Below, one piece after another: positions 1-8,247 of a stretch of DNA of 64,000 nt. Both the position numbers and the translations under genes were made by a program. Numbering within the stretch: the stretch's first letter is position 1; the number at the start of each line of letters is the position of its first letter. Source of the DNA: Helicobacter pylori. GTDB taxonomy: Bacteria; Campylobacterota; Campylobacteria; Campylobacterales; Helicobacteraceae. The stretch covers positions 1,302,001 to 1,366,000 of the forward strand of contig CP032046.1 of the NCBI GenBank assembly GCA_008032955.1, given 5' to 3'. The notes beneath the pieces are model-generated. The model had not been told where the DNA came from and searched no databases. It saw only the letters and a program-made list of their open reading frames with translations.

Positions 1-1017
1 TTTTTAAACCATAAAATGGATTTGAGCGAGATTGAAGCGAGCGTTCAGCTCATCCTTTGTGAAGATGAAAGCGTTTTAAACGCTCTAGCCAGGCAGCTTA
101 AGGGCGAGTTAAAAATTTTTATTGAAGAGGCCAGGAACGATCTTTTAAAGCTTTTGGCGAGCTCAGAAGTTTTGATTGATTATAGCGAAGAAGACATTCC
201 TAGCGATTTTTTAGATGGAGTGTCTCAAAATTTAGAAAAACAAATCGCCTCTTTTAAAGATTTACTGGATTTTTCTAACGTGCAAAAACAAAGGAATAAG
301 GGGCATGCCTTAAGCATTGTTGGCAAACCCAATGCTGGCAAAAGCTCCCTATTAAACGCCATGCTTTTAGAAGAAAGGGCTTTAGTGAGCGATATTAAAG
401 GCACAACAAGAGACACTATAGAAGAAGTCATTGAATTACAAGGGCATAAGGTGCGCTTGATTGACACCGCTGGCATTAGAGAGAGCGCGGATAAAATAGA
501 GCGTTTAGGGATTGAAAAAAGCCTTAAAAGTTTAGAAAATTGCGACCTTATTTTGGGCGTGTTTGATCTTTCTAAACCCCTAGAAAAAGAAGATTTTAAC
601 CTTATAGACGCCCTTAATCGTGCTAAAAAGCCTTGCATTGTTGTTTTGAATAAAAACGATTTAGCCCCTAAACTAGAGCTTGAAATCTTAAAATCCCATC
701 TTAAAATCCCTTATACTTTACTAGAAACCAACACCCTAAATTCCAAGGCTTGTTTGAAAGATTTGAGCCAAAAAATCAGCGCCTTTTTCCCCAAACTAGA
801 CACTCAAAACAAGCTCTTACTCACTTCCCTAGCCCAAAAAACCGCCCTAGAAAACGCCATTACTGAATTGCAAAACGCTAAAAACCATTTAGAAACTTTG
901 GAGCTTTTTTCTTATCACATTTTAAGCGCGATAGAAAACTTGAACTTGCTCACCCGCCCTTATGAAACCAGCCAGATGCTTGATAGCATGTTCAGCGAAT
1001 TTTGCTTAGGCAAATAA
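1..1017 (+). CDS. mnmE: tRNA modification GTPase MnmE (3' part, runs off left edge)
   Basis: MnmE (TrmE/ThdF) works with MnmG to modify U34 of certain tRNAs in a GTP-dependent reaction. The frame is open from base 1, so the N-terminal formyl-THF-binding domain lies outside the window; the methionine at 16 is internal. Visible are the middle helical domain and the inserted G domain with P-loop GKPNAGKSS (about 322-348), the switch segment GTTRDT, DTAG and NKND, followed by the C-terminal helices. The protein ends in the family's catalytic-cysteine signature, here FCLGK, immediately before TAA at 1015-1017. It is the left neighbour of the hom gene, as in 26695 (HP1452-HP1453, from memory). Identification is firm. 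Confidence 0.95.
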   Translation, partial: FLNHKMDLSEIEASVQLILCEDESVLNALARQLKGELKIFIEEARNDLLKLLASSEVLIDYSEEDIPSDFLDGVSQNLEKQIASFKDLLDFSNVQKQRNKGHALSIVGKPNAGKSSLLNAMLLEERALVSDIKGTTRDTIEEVIELQGHKVRLIDTAGIRESADKIERLGIEKSLKSLENCDLILGVFDLSKPLEKEDFNLIDALNRAKKPCIVVLNKNDLAPKLELEILKSHLKIPYTLLETNTLNSKACLKDLSQKISAFFPKLDTQNKLLLTSLAQKTALENAITELQNAKNHLETLELFSYHILSAIENLNLLTRPYETSQMLDSMFSEFCLGK

Positions 1018-1220
1018 AATCGTTTAAGGAATGGATTAAAACCCCTTTTTAGCGCTGCTTTTTAAGACTTTTTACCCATTAGTGCGGTTTAATATCCATA
1101 TTTACAAAAAACCATACTGCCATTTTTCAAAAAGGGGTAAAATAAGCTAGTTTAAAATGTATACATACCTATAAGCTATTTTTGAGTAAAAATGTTAAAA
1201 AAGACAATTAAGGAGATTTT

Positions 1221-3467
1221 ATGTTAAAACTCGTTAGTAAAACGATTTGTTTGTCCCTAATCGGATCATTCACCGCTGTAGAAGCCTTTCAAAAACACCA
1301 AAAAGACGGCTTTTTCATAGAAGCCGGGTTTGAAACCGGGCTGTTACAAGGCACACAAACCCAAGAACAAACCATAGCCACCACTCAAGAAAAACCCAAA
1401 CCAAAACCCAAACCTAAGCCCAAACCCATTACCCCTCAAAGCACCTATGGGAAATACTACATCTCCCAAAGCACCGTTTTAAAGAATGCGACTGAGTTGT
1501 TTGCAGAGGACAATATCACCAACTTAACCTTTTATTCTTTAAACCCTGTGTATGTAACCGCTTACAACCAAGAAAGCGCTGAAGAAGCAGGCTATGGTAA
1601 TAGCAGCTTGATTATGATACAAAACTTCTTGCCTTATAACTTAAACAACATTGAGCTGAGTTATACAGACAATCAAGGCAATGTAGTCAGTTTGGGCGTG
1701 ATAGAGACTATCCCTAAACAATCTCAAATCATTCTGCCCGCAAGCTTGTTTGACGATCCGCAACTTAACGCTGATGGCTTCCAACAGCTCCAAACTGCCA
1801 CCACAAAATTTTCTGATTCCAGCACGCAGAATCTGTTTGATAAGCTCAGCAAGGTTACAACCAATCTTCAAATGACTTATATCAATTACAACCAATTTTC
1901 TAGCGGTAACGGCACTGGTTCTAAACCCCCATGCCCTCCATACGAAAATCAAGAAAACTGCACGGCTAAAGTGCCGCCTTTCACCTCTCAAGACGCCAAG
2001 AATTTGACCAATTTAATGCTGAACATGATGGCGGTGTTTGATTCTAAATCTTGGGAAGATGCCGTTAAAAACGCCCCCTTTCAGTTTAGCGATAACAACC
2101 TGTCAAAGCCATGTTATTCTAATTATTCTACATGCGTGAATCCTTACAACGATGGGCTTGTTGATCCTAAATTGATCGCTAAAAACGCTGGAGATGAATA
2201 CAATATAGAAAACGGGCAAACAGGCTCAGTGATATTAACGCCGCAAGATGTTATCTATAGCTATAGAGTTACGAATAATCTTTATGTGAATCTCTTGCCC
2301 CCAAGAGGAGGGGATTTAGGGTTAGGGTCTCAATATGGCGGCCCGAATGGTCCGGGCGATGATGGCACCAATTTTGGCGCTTTAGGGATATTGTCCCCTT
2401 TCTTAGACCCTGAAATACTGTTTGGCAAAGAATTGAATAAAGTCGCCATCATGCAATTAAGAGACATCATCCATGAATACGGCCATACTTTAGGCTATAC
2501 GCATAACGGGAACATGACTTATCAAAGGGTGCGCATGTGTCAAGAAGGAAGTGGGCCAGAAGAGCGCTGTCAGGGCGGGAAGATAGAGCAAATGGATGGG
2601 AAAGAAGTGCAAGTGTTTGACAACGGGCATGAAGTGCGAGACACCGATGGCTCTTTCTATGATGTGTGTTCTCGTTTTGGCGGCCAAGGTCAGCCCGCTT
2701 TCCCTAGCAGTTACCCCAATTCCATTTATACTGATTGCTCTCAAGTCCCCGCCGGGCTTATAGGCGTTACCAGTGCGGTTTGGCAGCAACTCATTGATCA
2801 AAACGCTCTACCGGTGGATTACACTAATTTGAGCAGCCAAACCAACTATTTGAACGCTAGTTTGAACACGCAAGATTTTGCGACCACTATGCTTAGCGCG
2901 ATCAGTCAAAGCCTTTCATCTACTAAATCTAGCACCACTACCTACCGCACTTCAAAAACCTCACGGCCCTTTGGAGCCCCCCTATTAGGCGTTAATCTTA
3001 AAATGGGCTATCAAAAATATTTTAATGATTACCTAGGGTTGTCTTCTTATGGTATTATCAAATACAACTACGCTCAAGCCAACAACGAAAAAATCCAGCA
3101 ATTAAGCTATGGTGTGGGGATGGATGTGTTATTTGATTTCATCACCAATTACACTAACGAAAAGAACCCTAAAAACAATCTAACCAAGAAAGTTTTCACT
3201 TCCTCTCTTGGGGTGTTTGGGGGGTTAAGGGGCTTATACAACAGCTATTATTTGTTGAATCAATACAAAGGGAGCGGTAATTTAAATGTAACCGGTGGGT
3301 TGAATTACCGCTACAAGCATTCTAAATATTCTATAGGCATTAGCGTTCCTTTGGTCCAGTTGAAATCTAGAGTCGTTTCTAGCGATGGCGCAACCACCAA
3401 TTCTATCACCCTGAATGAAGGGGGCAGTCATTTTAAAGTGTTTTTTAATTACGGGTGGATTTTCTAG
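1221..3467 (+). CDS. homD: HomD-like outer-membrane protein with metzincin motif
   Basis: 748-residue outer-membrane protein of the Hom family; position next to mnmE is that of homD (HP1453). The start is fixed by an AAGGAG at 1210-1215. It has a signal peptide (about residues 1-22, ending VEAFQ), then a Lys-Pro repeat (about residues 58-70) encoded by hexamer repeats, a large extracellular domain with paired cysteines, and a C-terminal beta-barrel half ending in an aromatic residue (YGWIF). Residues 418-428 read HEYGHTLGYTH, an exact HExxHxxGxxH zinc site, preceded by a helix-like LRDII. Hom proteins are usually described as adhesins; protease activity is only an inference here. The frame is intact. 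Confidence 0.85.
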   Translation: MLKLVSKTICLSLIGSFTAVEAFQKHQKDGFFIEAGFETGLLQGTQTQEQTIATTQEKPKPKPKPKPKPITPQSTYGKYYISQSTVLKNATELFAEDNITNLTFYSLNPVYVTAYNQESAEEAGYGNSSLIMIQNFLPYNLNNIELSYTDNQGNVVSLGVIETIPKQSQIILPASLFDDPQLNADGFQQLQTATTKFSDSSTQNLFDKLSKVTTNLQMTYINYNQFSSGNGTGSKPPCPPYENQENCTAKVPPFTSQDAKNLTNLMLNMMAVFDSKSWEDAVKNAPFQFSDNNLSKPCYSNYSTCVNPYNDGLVDPKLIAKNAGDEYNIENGQTGSVILTPQDVIYSYRVTNNLYVNLLPPRGGDLGLGSQYGGPNGPGDDGTNFGALGILSPFLDPEILFGKELNKVAIMQLRDIIHEYGHTLGYTHNGNMTYQRVRMCQEGSGPEERCQGGKIEQMDGKEVQVFDNGHEVRDTDGSFYDVCSRFGGQGQPAFPSSYPNSIYTDCSQVPAGLIGVTSAVWQQLIDQNALPVDYTNLSSQTNYLNASLNTQDFATTMLSAISQSLSSTKSSTTTYRTSKTSRPFGAPLLGVNLKMGYQKYFNDYLGLSSYGIIKYNYAQANNEKIQQLSYGVGMDVLFDFITNYTNEKNPKNNLTKKVFTSSLGVFGGLRGLYNSYYLLNQYKGSGNLNVTGGLNYRYKHSKYSIGISVPLVQLKSRVVSSDGATTNSITLNEGGSHFKVFFNYGWIF

Positions 3468-3501
3468 GGGTTAAAAATATTCTTTAACTCTCTATTGACT
3501 C

Positions 3502-3763
3502 CTAAGAATTAAGAGCGAATTGCCAAATTTCACTAGCATTCTTAGGCTTAAAGTTTTCAGTCGTATTAGGATTATCAATATCTAATAAATCTTTTTTAAC
3601 TCATCATTAGGAATATATTTATTAGCTAAATTCTCCTCTTTCTTAGCTTGAGAATATTGCTTTTAATCTCTTTCATTTGTGTTTTAATTTCTAAAACTTT
3701 ACTTTGATATTTAGCTAATTGTTTTTCTAATTTGCCAAGCTTTTTATAAAAATTAGCCCCCAT
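3502..3763 (-). pseudogene. decayed small coiled-coil gene, possibly plasmid mobilisation
   Basis: Reading the minus strand, an ATG at 3763 with a good upstream AAGGAG (about 3789-3794) opens a Lys/Glu-rich, coiled-coil-like frame (starts MGANFYKKLGKLEKQ). It then needs two frameshifts, near 3650 and near 3595, to continue to a terminal segment ending NASEIWQFALNS at 3502. The three pieces join into one protein of about 87 residues. It lies divergently from the MobC-like gene, the arrangement seen in mobilisation regions of small plasmids. I do not recognise the family; a mobilisation accessory role is inferred from context only. Confidence 0.4.
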
Positions 3764-3840
3764 TTCTACATTTTTTAATATCTTATCTCCTTAACTCAAT
3801 CAATCATAATAACCCCATTATATCCAAACTTAACCACAAT

Positions 3841-3925
3841 AAAATGGGTAACCACAAATAACGGCGGCTATAAATACCGCTTATTCTTGCAATGGGGCAA
3901 GCCCCCTTGACCCCCTAAAAATCAA
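3841..3925. other. possible remnant of a plasmid transfer origin (oriT)
   Basis: This spacer between the two divergent mobilisation-type genes contains a compact inverted repeat (GGGGC, 2-nt loop, GCCCC at 3894-3905) followed by a second C-run. MobC-type genes usually lie next to their oriT, and such C/G-rich hairpins stand out in this AT-rich region. No nic site could be assigned, so the call rests on position and structure alone. Confidence 0.2.
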
Positions 3926-4201
3926 ATGAAAAAGCAAGTGGATACAAACAAACAAATCATTAAAAGCCTTAGGTTATCTCAAAAACAATGGCAAACTATC
4001 CAAACTCAAATGCAAGAAAAAAATTTAAACTTTTCGCAATTAGTTTTAAACTCTCTTTTAATTCAAAACTCACAAACTCCAACAAAATCTAAAAAACAAA
4101 AAGCGATTGCTAATAAAGAACTAGTTATTGAATTAGCTAAGTGGGGAAACAATTTAAACCAAATCGCTAAATGTCTCAACACTAATCAAGGAGCGTTGTA
4201 A
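3926..4201 (+). CDS. MobC-like mobilisation protein, C-terminally truncated
   Basis: 91-residue protein with an N-terminal helical segment rich in Gln/Leu (ribbon-helix-helix-like) followed by the conserved MobC signature, here ELAKWGNNLNQIAKCLN (about residues 70-86). MobC proteins are relaxosome accessory DNA-binding factors of mobilisable plasmids. The signature normally lies in the middle of the protein, but this frame stops five codons later at 4199-4201, where the sequence changes to unrelated DNA, so the C-terminal half is missing. No Shine-Dalgarno is obvious. It is a plasmid or integrative-element relic at a rearrangement junction and unlikely to be functional. Confidence 0.5.
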   Translation: MKKQVDTNKQIIKSLRLSQKQWQTIQTQMQEKNLNFSQLVLNSLLIQNSQTPTKSKKQKAIANKELVIELAKWGNNLNQIAKCLNTNQGAL

Positions 4202-4268
4202 TCATTTGAAAGCGCGCTAGCGATCAGACGACCCATGCTAGCTTTTTCTGCAATGTAAAGATTAAGCA

Positions 4269-4646
4269 TTGTCGTTTGCTTCCAAAATGATCGCAAAAGT
4301 GTCTAATGGAATGTGTTTTTTGCCAAGCTATCTCTTAGAGCCATATGAGAAACTGCTCACGCCTGAAGCTAGGAAACTTTTGGAACAACAGGCTCTAGAT
4401 TGTTTGAAAAATGCCAAAACTGAAGCCGACAGAAAAGAATGTGTCAAAAACCTCCCCAAAAACTTGAGGAAAGAGATTTTAGATAAAAATAGCTTAGAAG
4501 CCTATAAAACGCCCCAAAAGTCAAGGACAAACCCGCTTGAAAAGGAAACCCCTAAGCTTTTAAACTCAGGGGAACTTTGGCTAATAAAATTACTTTTCTA
4601 TAGAAAAGACCACTTTAAACCCCTTAAAAGAGATTTTAATGTATAA
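4269..4646 (+). pseudogene. CagY-type repeat fragment
   Basis: An open frame (TTG at 4269) whose residues about 25-83 closely match one module of the repeat region of CagY, the VirB10-like protein of the cag type IV secretion system: LLTPEARKLLEQQALDC, LKNAKTEADRKECVK, LPKNLRKEILDK and LEAYK are all recognisable. Neither the VirB10 domain nor the transmembrane segment is present, and no other cag gene is nearby. The last 20 or so codons overlap aapA on the opposite strand and look like read-through rather than protein. I read it as a displaced repeat fragment at the same junction as the MobC relic. No function is implied. Confidence 0.55.
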
Positions 4647-4682
4647 TACTAACCAAGAGTTTTTATCATGTTTTCTTTTCAT
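4590..4682 (-). CDS. aapA: AapA-type small toxin, intact (type I toxin-antitoxin)
   Basis: A 30-codon minus-strand gene: ATG at 4682, stop at 4590-4592. The product starts MKRKHDKNSWLVLYIK and continues with ISFKGFKVVF, ending SIEK. This closely parallels the published AapA1 toxin, which I recall as MATKHGKNSW followed by KTLYLKISFLG: a basic start, a K-N-S-W core, an aromatic/aliphatic inner-membrane helix and a basic end. An AAAAGGG ribosome site precedes the ATG. The antisense IsoA promoter lies inside the gene on the other strand. AapA peptides insert in the inner membrane and are silenced by IsoA RNA. The number of this paralogue was not assigned. Confidence 0.8.
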   Translation of the reverse strand: MKRKHDKNSWLVLYIKISFKGFKVVFSIEK

Positions 4683-4732
4683 GATAAACCCTTTTAAGAA
4701 CAGATTTGCCCCATATCGTAACTATGGGGCGT
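4654..4732 (+). ncRNA. isoA: IsoA-type antisense RNA to aapA (4590-4682)
   Basis: A perfect TATAAT at 4642-4647 on the plus strand lies inside aapA, predicting transcription from about 4654 across the toxin start codon and its ribosome site. The predicted RNA holds a stem around the start codon (ATCATG/CATGAT, about 4666-4685) and a closing stem GCCCCATA/TATGGGGC (4708-4715 with 4723-4730). Known IsoA RNAs are about 80 nt and block translation of the AapA mRNA. Ends are estimated. Confidence 0.65.
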
Positions 4733-4834
4733 GATGAAATCCTACAACAAACCCCCTTAAAATCTCATCTAATCAAAAACAAGGCGTTTTTAAAACATTA
4801 AAGAGTGAGCGTTATTAAGCGGTATTGTTTAAAA

Positions 4835-5461
4835 CTAATGCTTCAAACAATCTTCAAACAAATACTGATGCTCGCCAGGTAAAGCGTCAAATAAGGCTTT
4901 GGCTAAATCTTGCATTTCTTTTAAGGCTTTATTACTGCTTCTTAAAGTCAATAAATTTTGCAGACTCCTAGCGTTAATGCTATAGGCTAAATGCGTTTTA
5001 TAGCTTTCAGGCATGGCGTATTTGGCTAAATCGTTTTTAATGTTATGCTCGCTCAATAAAACCCTGAGATTTTCCAAAGCTAAAACGCTCATTGCATTCA
5101 CTTTTTCATCATCTACAAAAACTAAAAACTCTTTAGCTCTTTCTAAATTCGTTTCATTAAGGGGTAAAAAGCTCTCCACTTCTTTCAATTCCCTTAAAGT
5201 GTAACGGCTTGATTTCACGCTCAAGCTCGCTATTCGATGCCGGCTCAATTCTTGCAACGCCCCCCTGCTCAAACCCTTGATTTCAAAATTGTAATAAAGG
5301 TGCTCTAAAGTGGAAGAATGCCTGAAAATATTCCCCACCCTGTGGATGAGTTCCTTATCCTTACAGCCTCCATTATCGCTGTATTCAAAACTCTGCCAGC
5401 AAGTGCGGATCGCTTGGCTCGCAATGTCTAAAGGGGTGTAATGCTTGCAAATCACTTCCAT
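4835..5461 (-). CDS. thyX: Flavin-dependent thymidylate synthase ThyX
   Basis: 208 residues. ThyX makes dTMP from dUMP using FAD, NADPH and methylene-THF; it is the only thymidylate synthase type known in H. pylori. The family signature RHRxxSxxxxSxRY is present as RHRIASLSVKSSRY (about residues 75-88), preceded by the helix with the conserved STLEH-type histidine (about 50-54). Length is normal. It lies 23 bp downstream of glmS on the same strand and is probably the last gene of the HP1530-HP1531-glmS-thyX transcript. Its 3' end abuts the rearrangement scar with aapA. Identification is firm. Confidence 0.96.
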   Translation of the reverse strand: MEVICKHYTPLDIASQAIRTCWQSFEYSDNGGCKDKELIHRVGNIFRHSSTLEHLYYNFEIKGLSRGALQELSRHRIASLSVKSSRYTLRELKEVESFLPLNETNLERAKEFLVFVDDEKVNAMSVLALENLRVLLSEHNIKNDLAKYAMPESYKTHLAYSINARSLQNLLTLRSSNKALKEMQDLAKALFDALPGEHQYLFEDCLKH

Positions 5462-5484
5462 TATTTGACTCCTAATATCGCTTT

Positions 5485-7278
5485 TTATTCCACGGTAACG
5501 CTTTTAGCCAAGTTTCTTGGGTGATCCACATCGTGGTTCAAACGCATAGCGATTTCTAAAGCTAAAAGCTGCATCGCTAAATTCATGCGGAAAAATTCTT
5601 CCATATAACTTTCGCTCTCTTCTAATTGGATAAAATCATCAGCGATCTCTAAAATTTCAGAGCTTAACACGCAAATCGTAGAATCCCTAGCGCTCAATTC
5701 TTCAATATTGCTTTTGGTTTTATCAAATAACAGATGCTTAGACAATAAAGCAATGGTAAAAAGATTGGAATCCACTAACGCAATAGGCCCATGCTTCATC
5801 TCCGCGCTCGCATACCCCTCAGCGTGCAAGTAACTGATTTCTTTAAGTTTCAACGCCCCTTCTAAAGCGAGCGGGTAAAACACATCGCGCCCGATATAAA
5901 AAAAGCCATGCCCATGCAAGTAGCGTTTGGATAAGCGCTTGATCTTTTCATGCAATTTAGACTCTACTTTCATCGCCTTCACGCTATTGAGCATGTTTTT
6001 GGCTTGGATTCTTTCTTCTTCTTTAGAGATGGTCCCTAATTGTTTGCCTATATACACGCTCAAAAGCCATAAAAGCATCACTTGTGAAGAAAACGCCTTA
6101 GTGGATGCCACGCTCCGCTCCACCCCCGCTCTAATTAAAAGCGTGTGATCACTAATGCGGCTCATCATGCTAAAAGGGGCGTTACACAAACTAATGGTTT
6201 TAAGCCCTTGGGCTTTGGCTAATTTTAGCGCCTCCAAAGTGTCAGCGGTTTCCCCGCTTTGAGAAATCGCTATAAAAAGCTCGTTAGGGTTGCTTTTAAA
6301 ATGGGCGTAGCGGTATTCGCTCGCTAAAATGGCCCTCGCTCTTATTTTGGCTAATCTTTCAAACAAATACACGCTCGCTAAACTCGCATGGTAACTGCTC
6401 CCGCAAGAACACAGCGTGATTTCATTCACATTCTCTAAAAATTCAGGATCGATCTCACAATACACACTCAAGGCTTCCAAGCGCCCCTCTAAACACTCTA
6501 ACAAACTGCTGTGCTGCTCATAAATCTCTTTTTCTAAATAATTCCTAAAATTGCCTTTAGAATAATCCTTATCCTCAAAAGCGTAATCTTTCATGTTTTC
6601 AATGTGTTTTAAATCTTTAAAATTTTCTAAAGAAATCTGCCCCACGCTGTTTTCTTCTAAAATGACAAATTGATCCACTTTAGGGGCTAACACGCTCAAA
6701 CTGGACGCAAAAAACACCCCCTCTTTGCCCTTACCCACAACTAAAGGCGAAGAAGATTTAGCGTAAAACAAGCTCTCTTTAGCCCTTTTATGGAGCATTA
6801 AAATCGCATAACTCCCTTTTAAAAGGCTGATGCTTTTTTCAAAAGCTTTCAATAAATCGCTCTCGCTTTTAAGCGTTTCTTCTAATAAATGCGCAATGAC
6901 TTCCGTGTCCGTTTGGCTTAAAAACGCATGCCCTTTATTTTCCAATTCTTTTTTCAAACTCGCGTGATTTTCAATGATGCCATTATGCACTAAAGCTAAA
7001 TTTTCTGTAAAATGCGGGTGGGCGTTTGCGCTGCTTGGCTTGCCATGCGTGGCCCATCTGGTGTGAGCGATACTCACGCCAAAATCCAAAAACTCTTTAT
7101 TTTTAAGCTCTGATTTAAGGTTTTCTAATTTCCCTTGAGTTTTAAACACTTCCAAACGATTGCCGCTCAATACGGCTAAACCCGCACTGTCATAACCTCT
7201 GTATTCCAATTCCTTTAATCCCTCTAAAAGAATGGATTTTTTCTCGCTATCCCCTATATAACCTACAATCCCGCACAT
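5485..7278 (-). CDS. glmS: Glutamine--fructose-6-phosphate aminotransferase GlmS
   Basis: 597 residues, full length. GlmS converts fructose-6-P and glutamine to glucosamine-6-P, the first step to UDP-GlcNAc for peptidoglycan and LPS. The N-terminal glutaminase domain starts with the catalytic cysteine (MCGIVGYIG) and has RWATHG and the Asn-Gly oxyanion element (HNGIIEN). Two SIS sugar-isomerase domains follow (CGSSYHA about residue 290; SQSGETADT about 340; [11 protein letters not shown] about 475), and the C-terminus [11 protein letters not shown] is typical. The start codon follows the stop of the upstream small gene without a gap, suggesting translational coupling. No glmS ribozyme is expected or seen. 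Confidence 0.97.
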   Translation of the reverse strand: MCGIVGYIGDSEKKSILLEGLKELEYRGYDSAGLAVLSGNRLEVFKTQGKLENLKSELKNKEFLDFGVSIAHTRWATHGKPSSANAHPHFTENLALVHNGIIENHASLKKELENKGHAFLSQTDTEVIAHLLEETLKSESDLLKAFEKSISLLKGSYAILMLHKRAKESLFYAKSSSPLVVGKGKEGVFFASSLSVLAPKVDQFVILEENSVGQISLENFKDLKHIENMKDYAFEDKDYSKGNFRNYLEKEIYEQHSSLLECLEGRLEALSVYCEIDPEFLENVNEITLCSCGSSYHASLASVYLFERLAKIRARAILASEYRYAHFKSNPNELFIAISQSGETADTLEALKLAKAQGLKTISLCNAPFSMMSRISDHTLLIRAGVERSVASTKAFSSQVMLLWLLSVYIGKQLGTISKEEERIQAKNMLNSVKAMKVESKLHEKIKRLSKRYLHGHGFFYIGRDVFYPLALEGALKLKEISYLHAEGYASAEMKHGPIALVDSNLFTIALLSKHLLFDKTKSNIEELSARDSTICVLSSEILEIADDFIQLEESESYMEEFFRMNLAMQLLALEIAMRLNHDVDHPRNLAKSVTVE

Positions 7279-7518
7279 TTAAAACACCAATAACCCTTTT
7301 TTGATCTTATTTAAAGCGTTGATAAGCTCCTTCAATCGCTCCACTTCTTCGCTTAATTGCGTAAAAAACGCTTCATTCACGCCCTTTGGCATGTCCATGC
7401 TCCCTCTTTTAATCTCAATGAAATCCCCCAAACTCAAATTCGCTAATTTTAAAAGCATTTCAATTTCATTTTGCGAATCTTCAATATCCGCTAAAATCTT
7501 GCGTATTTTTTCAAACAT
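7279..7518 (-). CDS. Conserved small protein of unknown function (HP1531-like)
   Basis: 79 residues, acidic/basic helical protein (MFEKIRKILADIEDSQNE...), with two predicted amphipathic helices separated by a short Gly/Pro-containing stretch (SMDMPKGVNE). It has no signal peptide, cysteines or recognisable catalytic motif. It sits between HP1530-like and glmS on the same strand, and its stop directly abuts the glmS start, so it is probably co-translated with glmS. I do not recognise a family; coiled-coil character suggests a small oligomeric or binding protein. Confidence 0.75.
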   Translation of the reverse strand: MFEKIRKILADIEDSQNEIEMLLKLANLSLGDFIEIKRGSMDMPKGVNEAFFTQLSEEVERLKELINALNKIKKGLLVF

Positions 7519-7552
7519 GTGATCGCCTTTAATTTAGAATGCTCCATGATAG

Positions 7553-8095
7553 CTAAACTATTAAATTATCAATGATGTTTTCTAAAATCTGTTTGACTTT
7601 GGCATGGTTTTCTTTAAATTGCTGATGCGCATTAAGTCCTGCATGGTTACTCACGCAAAAAATCCCTTTAGCCTTTAAAGAAAAAATTTTAGCCACGCTT
7701 AAGACGCTAAAAAACTCCATGTTTTCTAATAAAACGCCCTTTTGAGCCATTTTTTTAGCAAACATTTCGCCGGTGTGGATGTAGTTACTGCTATTCACAC
7801 GCACCCTTTCAAAAAGAGCCTGCTCTTTAGTTTCTATGTGAATGAAATTATCTAAAGGCGTGTAGCTGTTTAAATGGCTAAAACTCTCTTCAATTTGATA
7901 GCCGCAAACGCTTTCAAACACGCTCAAAAGCTCCGTTTCTGGGCTATAACTCCCCGCGCTCCCTATAAAAATAAGGCTTTCTGTATCAGGGTTTTTTAAA
8001 CATATCCTCGTTAAATTAATCGCGCTCTCTATCAAACCCACACCAATAGGCGCCGCTTTTTTTAAAGTCTCATTCCTTCCCGCGCAAAGCAGCAT
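7553..8095 (-). CDS. Purine-nucleoside phosphorylase / nucleosidase family protein (HP1530-like)
   Basis: 180 residues of the PNP/UDP phosphorylase superfamily, which cleave N-glycosidic bonds of nucleosides in salvage pathways. Family signatures are the Gly-rich GSAGSY (about residues 45-50), the Met-Glu substrate-binding element, here LENMEFFSV (about 122-130), and a late VSNHAG in the position of the usual catalytic SD/N loop. The family is normally 230-250 residues, so this is a short member. It begins the operon running through glmS to thyX, with AAGGA upstream and a TATAAT promoter at 8125-8130. Annotated as punB in some genomes; the substrate is not visible from sequence. Confidence 0.75.
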   Translation of the reverse strand: MLLCAGRNETLKKAAPIGVGLIESAINLTRICLKNPDTESLIFIGSAGSYSPETELLSVFESVCGYQIEESFSHLNSYTPLDNFIHIETKEQALFERVRVNSSNYIHTGEMFAKKMAQKGVLLENMEFFSVLSVAKIFSLKAKGIFCVSNHAGLNAHQQFKENHAKVKQILENIIDNLIV

Positions 8096-8124
8096 GAAAA
8101 TCCTTTTTTCGCATCCATTAGCTT

Positions 8125-8130
8125 ATTATA
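8125..8130 (-). promoter_or_regulatory. -10 element of the HP1530-glmS-thyX operon
   Basis: On the minus strand this reads TATAAT, about 30 nt upstream of the first start codon (8095) and divergent from the dnaA promoter. A second TATAAT-like element lies at 8140-8145. Confidence 0.5.
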
Positions 8131-8180
8131 AAGCAAGCATTATAGACAAACCCTTAAAAGAAACACCTTAATTTTAGGGC

Positions 8181-8233
8181 TTCATTCACATTTCATTCAC
8201 ATGTTATTCCTTTTTCATTCACCACTTATTCAC
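8181..8233 (+). other. oriC1: cluster of DnaA boxes upstream of dnaA
   Basis: Three exact TTCATTCAC boxes (8181-8189, 8192-8200, 8214-8222) and one near-box CTTATTCAC (8225-8233), all in the same orientation. TTCATTCAC is the H. pylori DnaA-box consensus, and the species has a bipartite origin flanking dnaA. The boxes run into the dnaA promoter, which suggests autoregulation. Confidence 0.85.
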
Positions 8234-8235
8234 GC

Positions 8236-8241
8236 TATAAT
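8236..8241 (+). promoter_or_regulatory. -10 element of dnaA (predicts leaderless mRNA)
   Basis: TATAAT ends 6 nt before the ATG at 8248, so the start site should fall on or next to the A of the start codon. There is no room for a Shine-Dalgarno. Confidence 0.7.
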
Positions 8242-8247
8242 AACGCC

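Noticed and set aside
4590..4646. C-terminal tail of the CagY-like frame as real protein
   Set aside because: It overlaps the intact aapA gene on the other strand and shows no CagY similarity.
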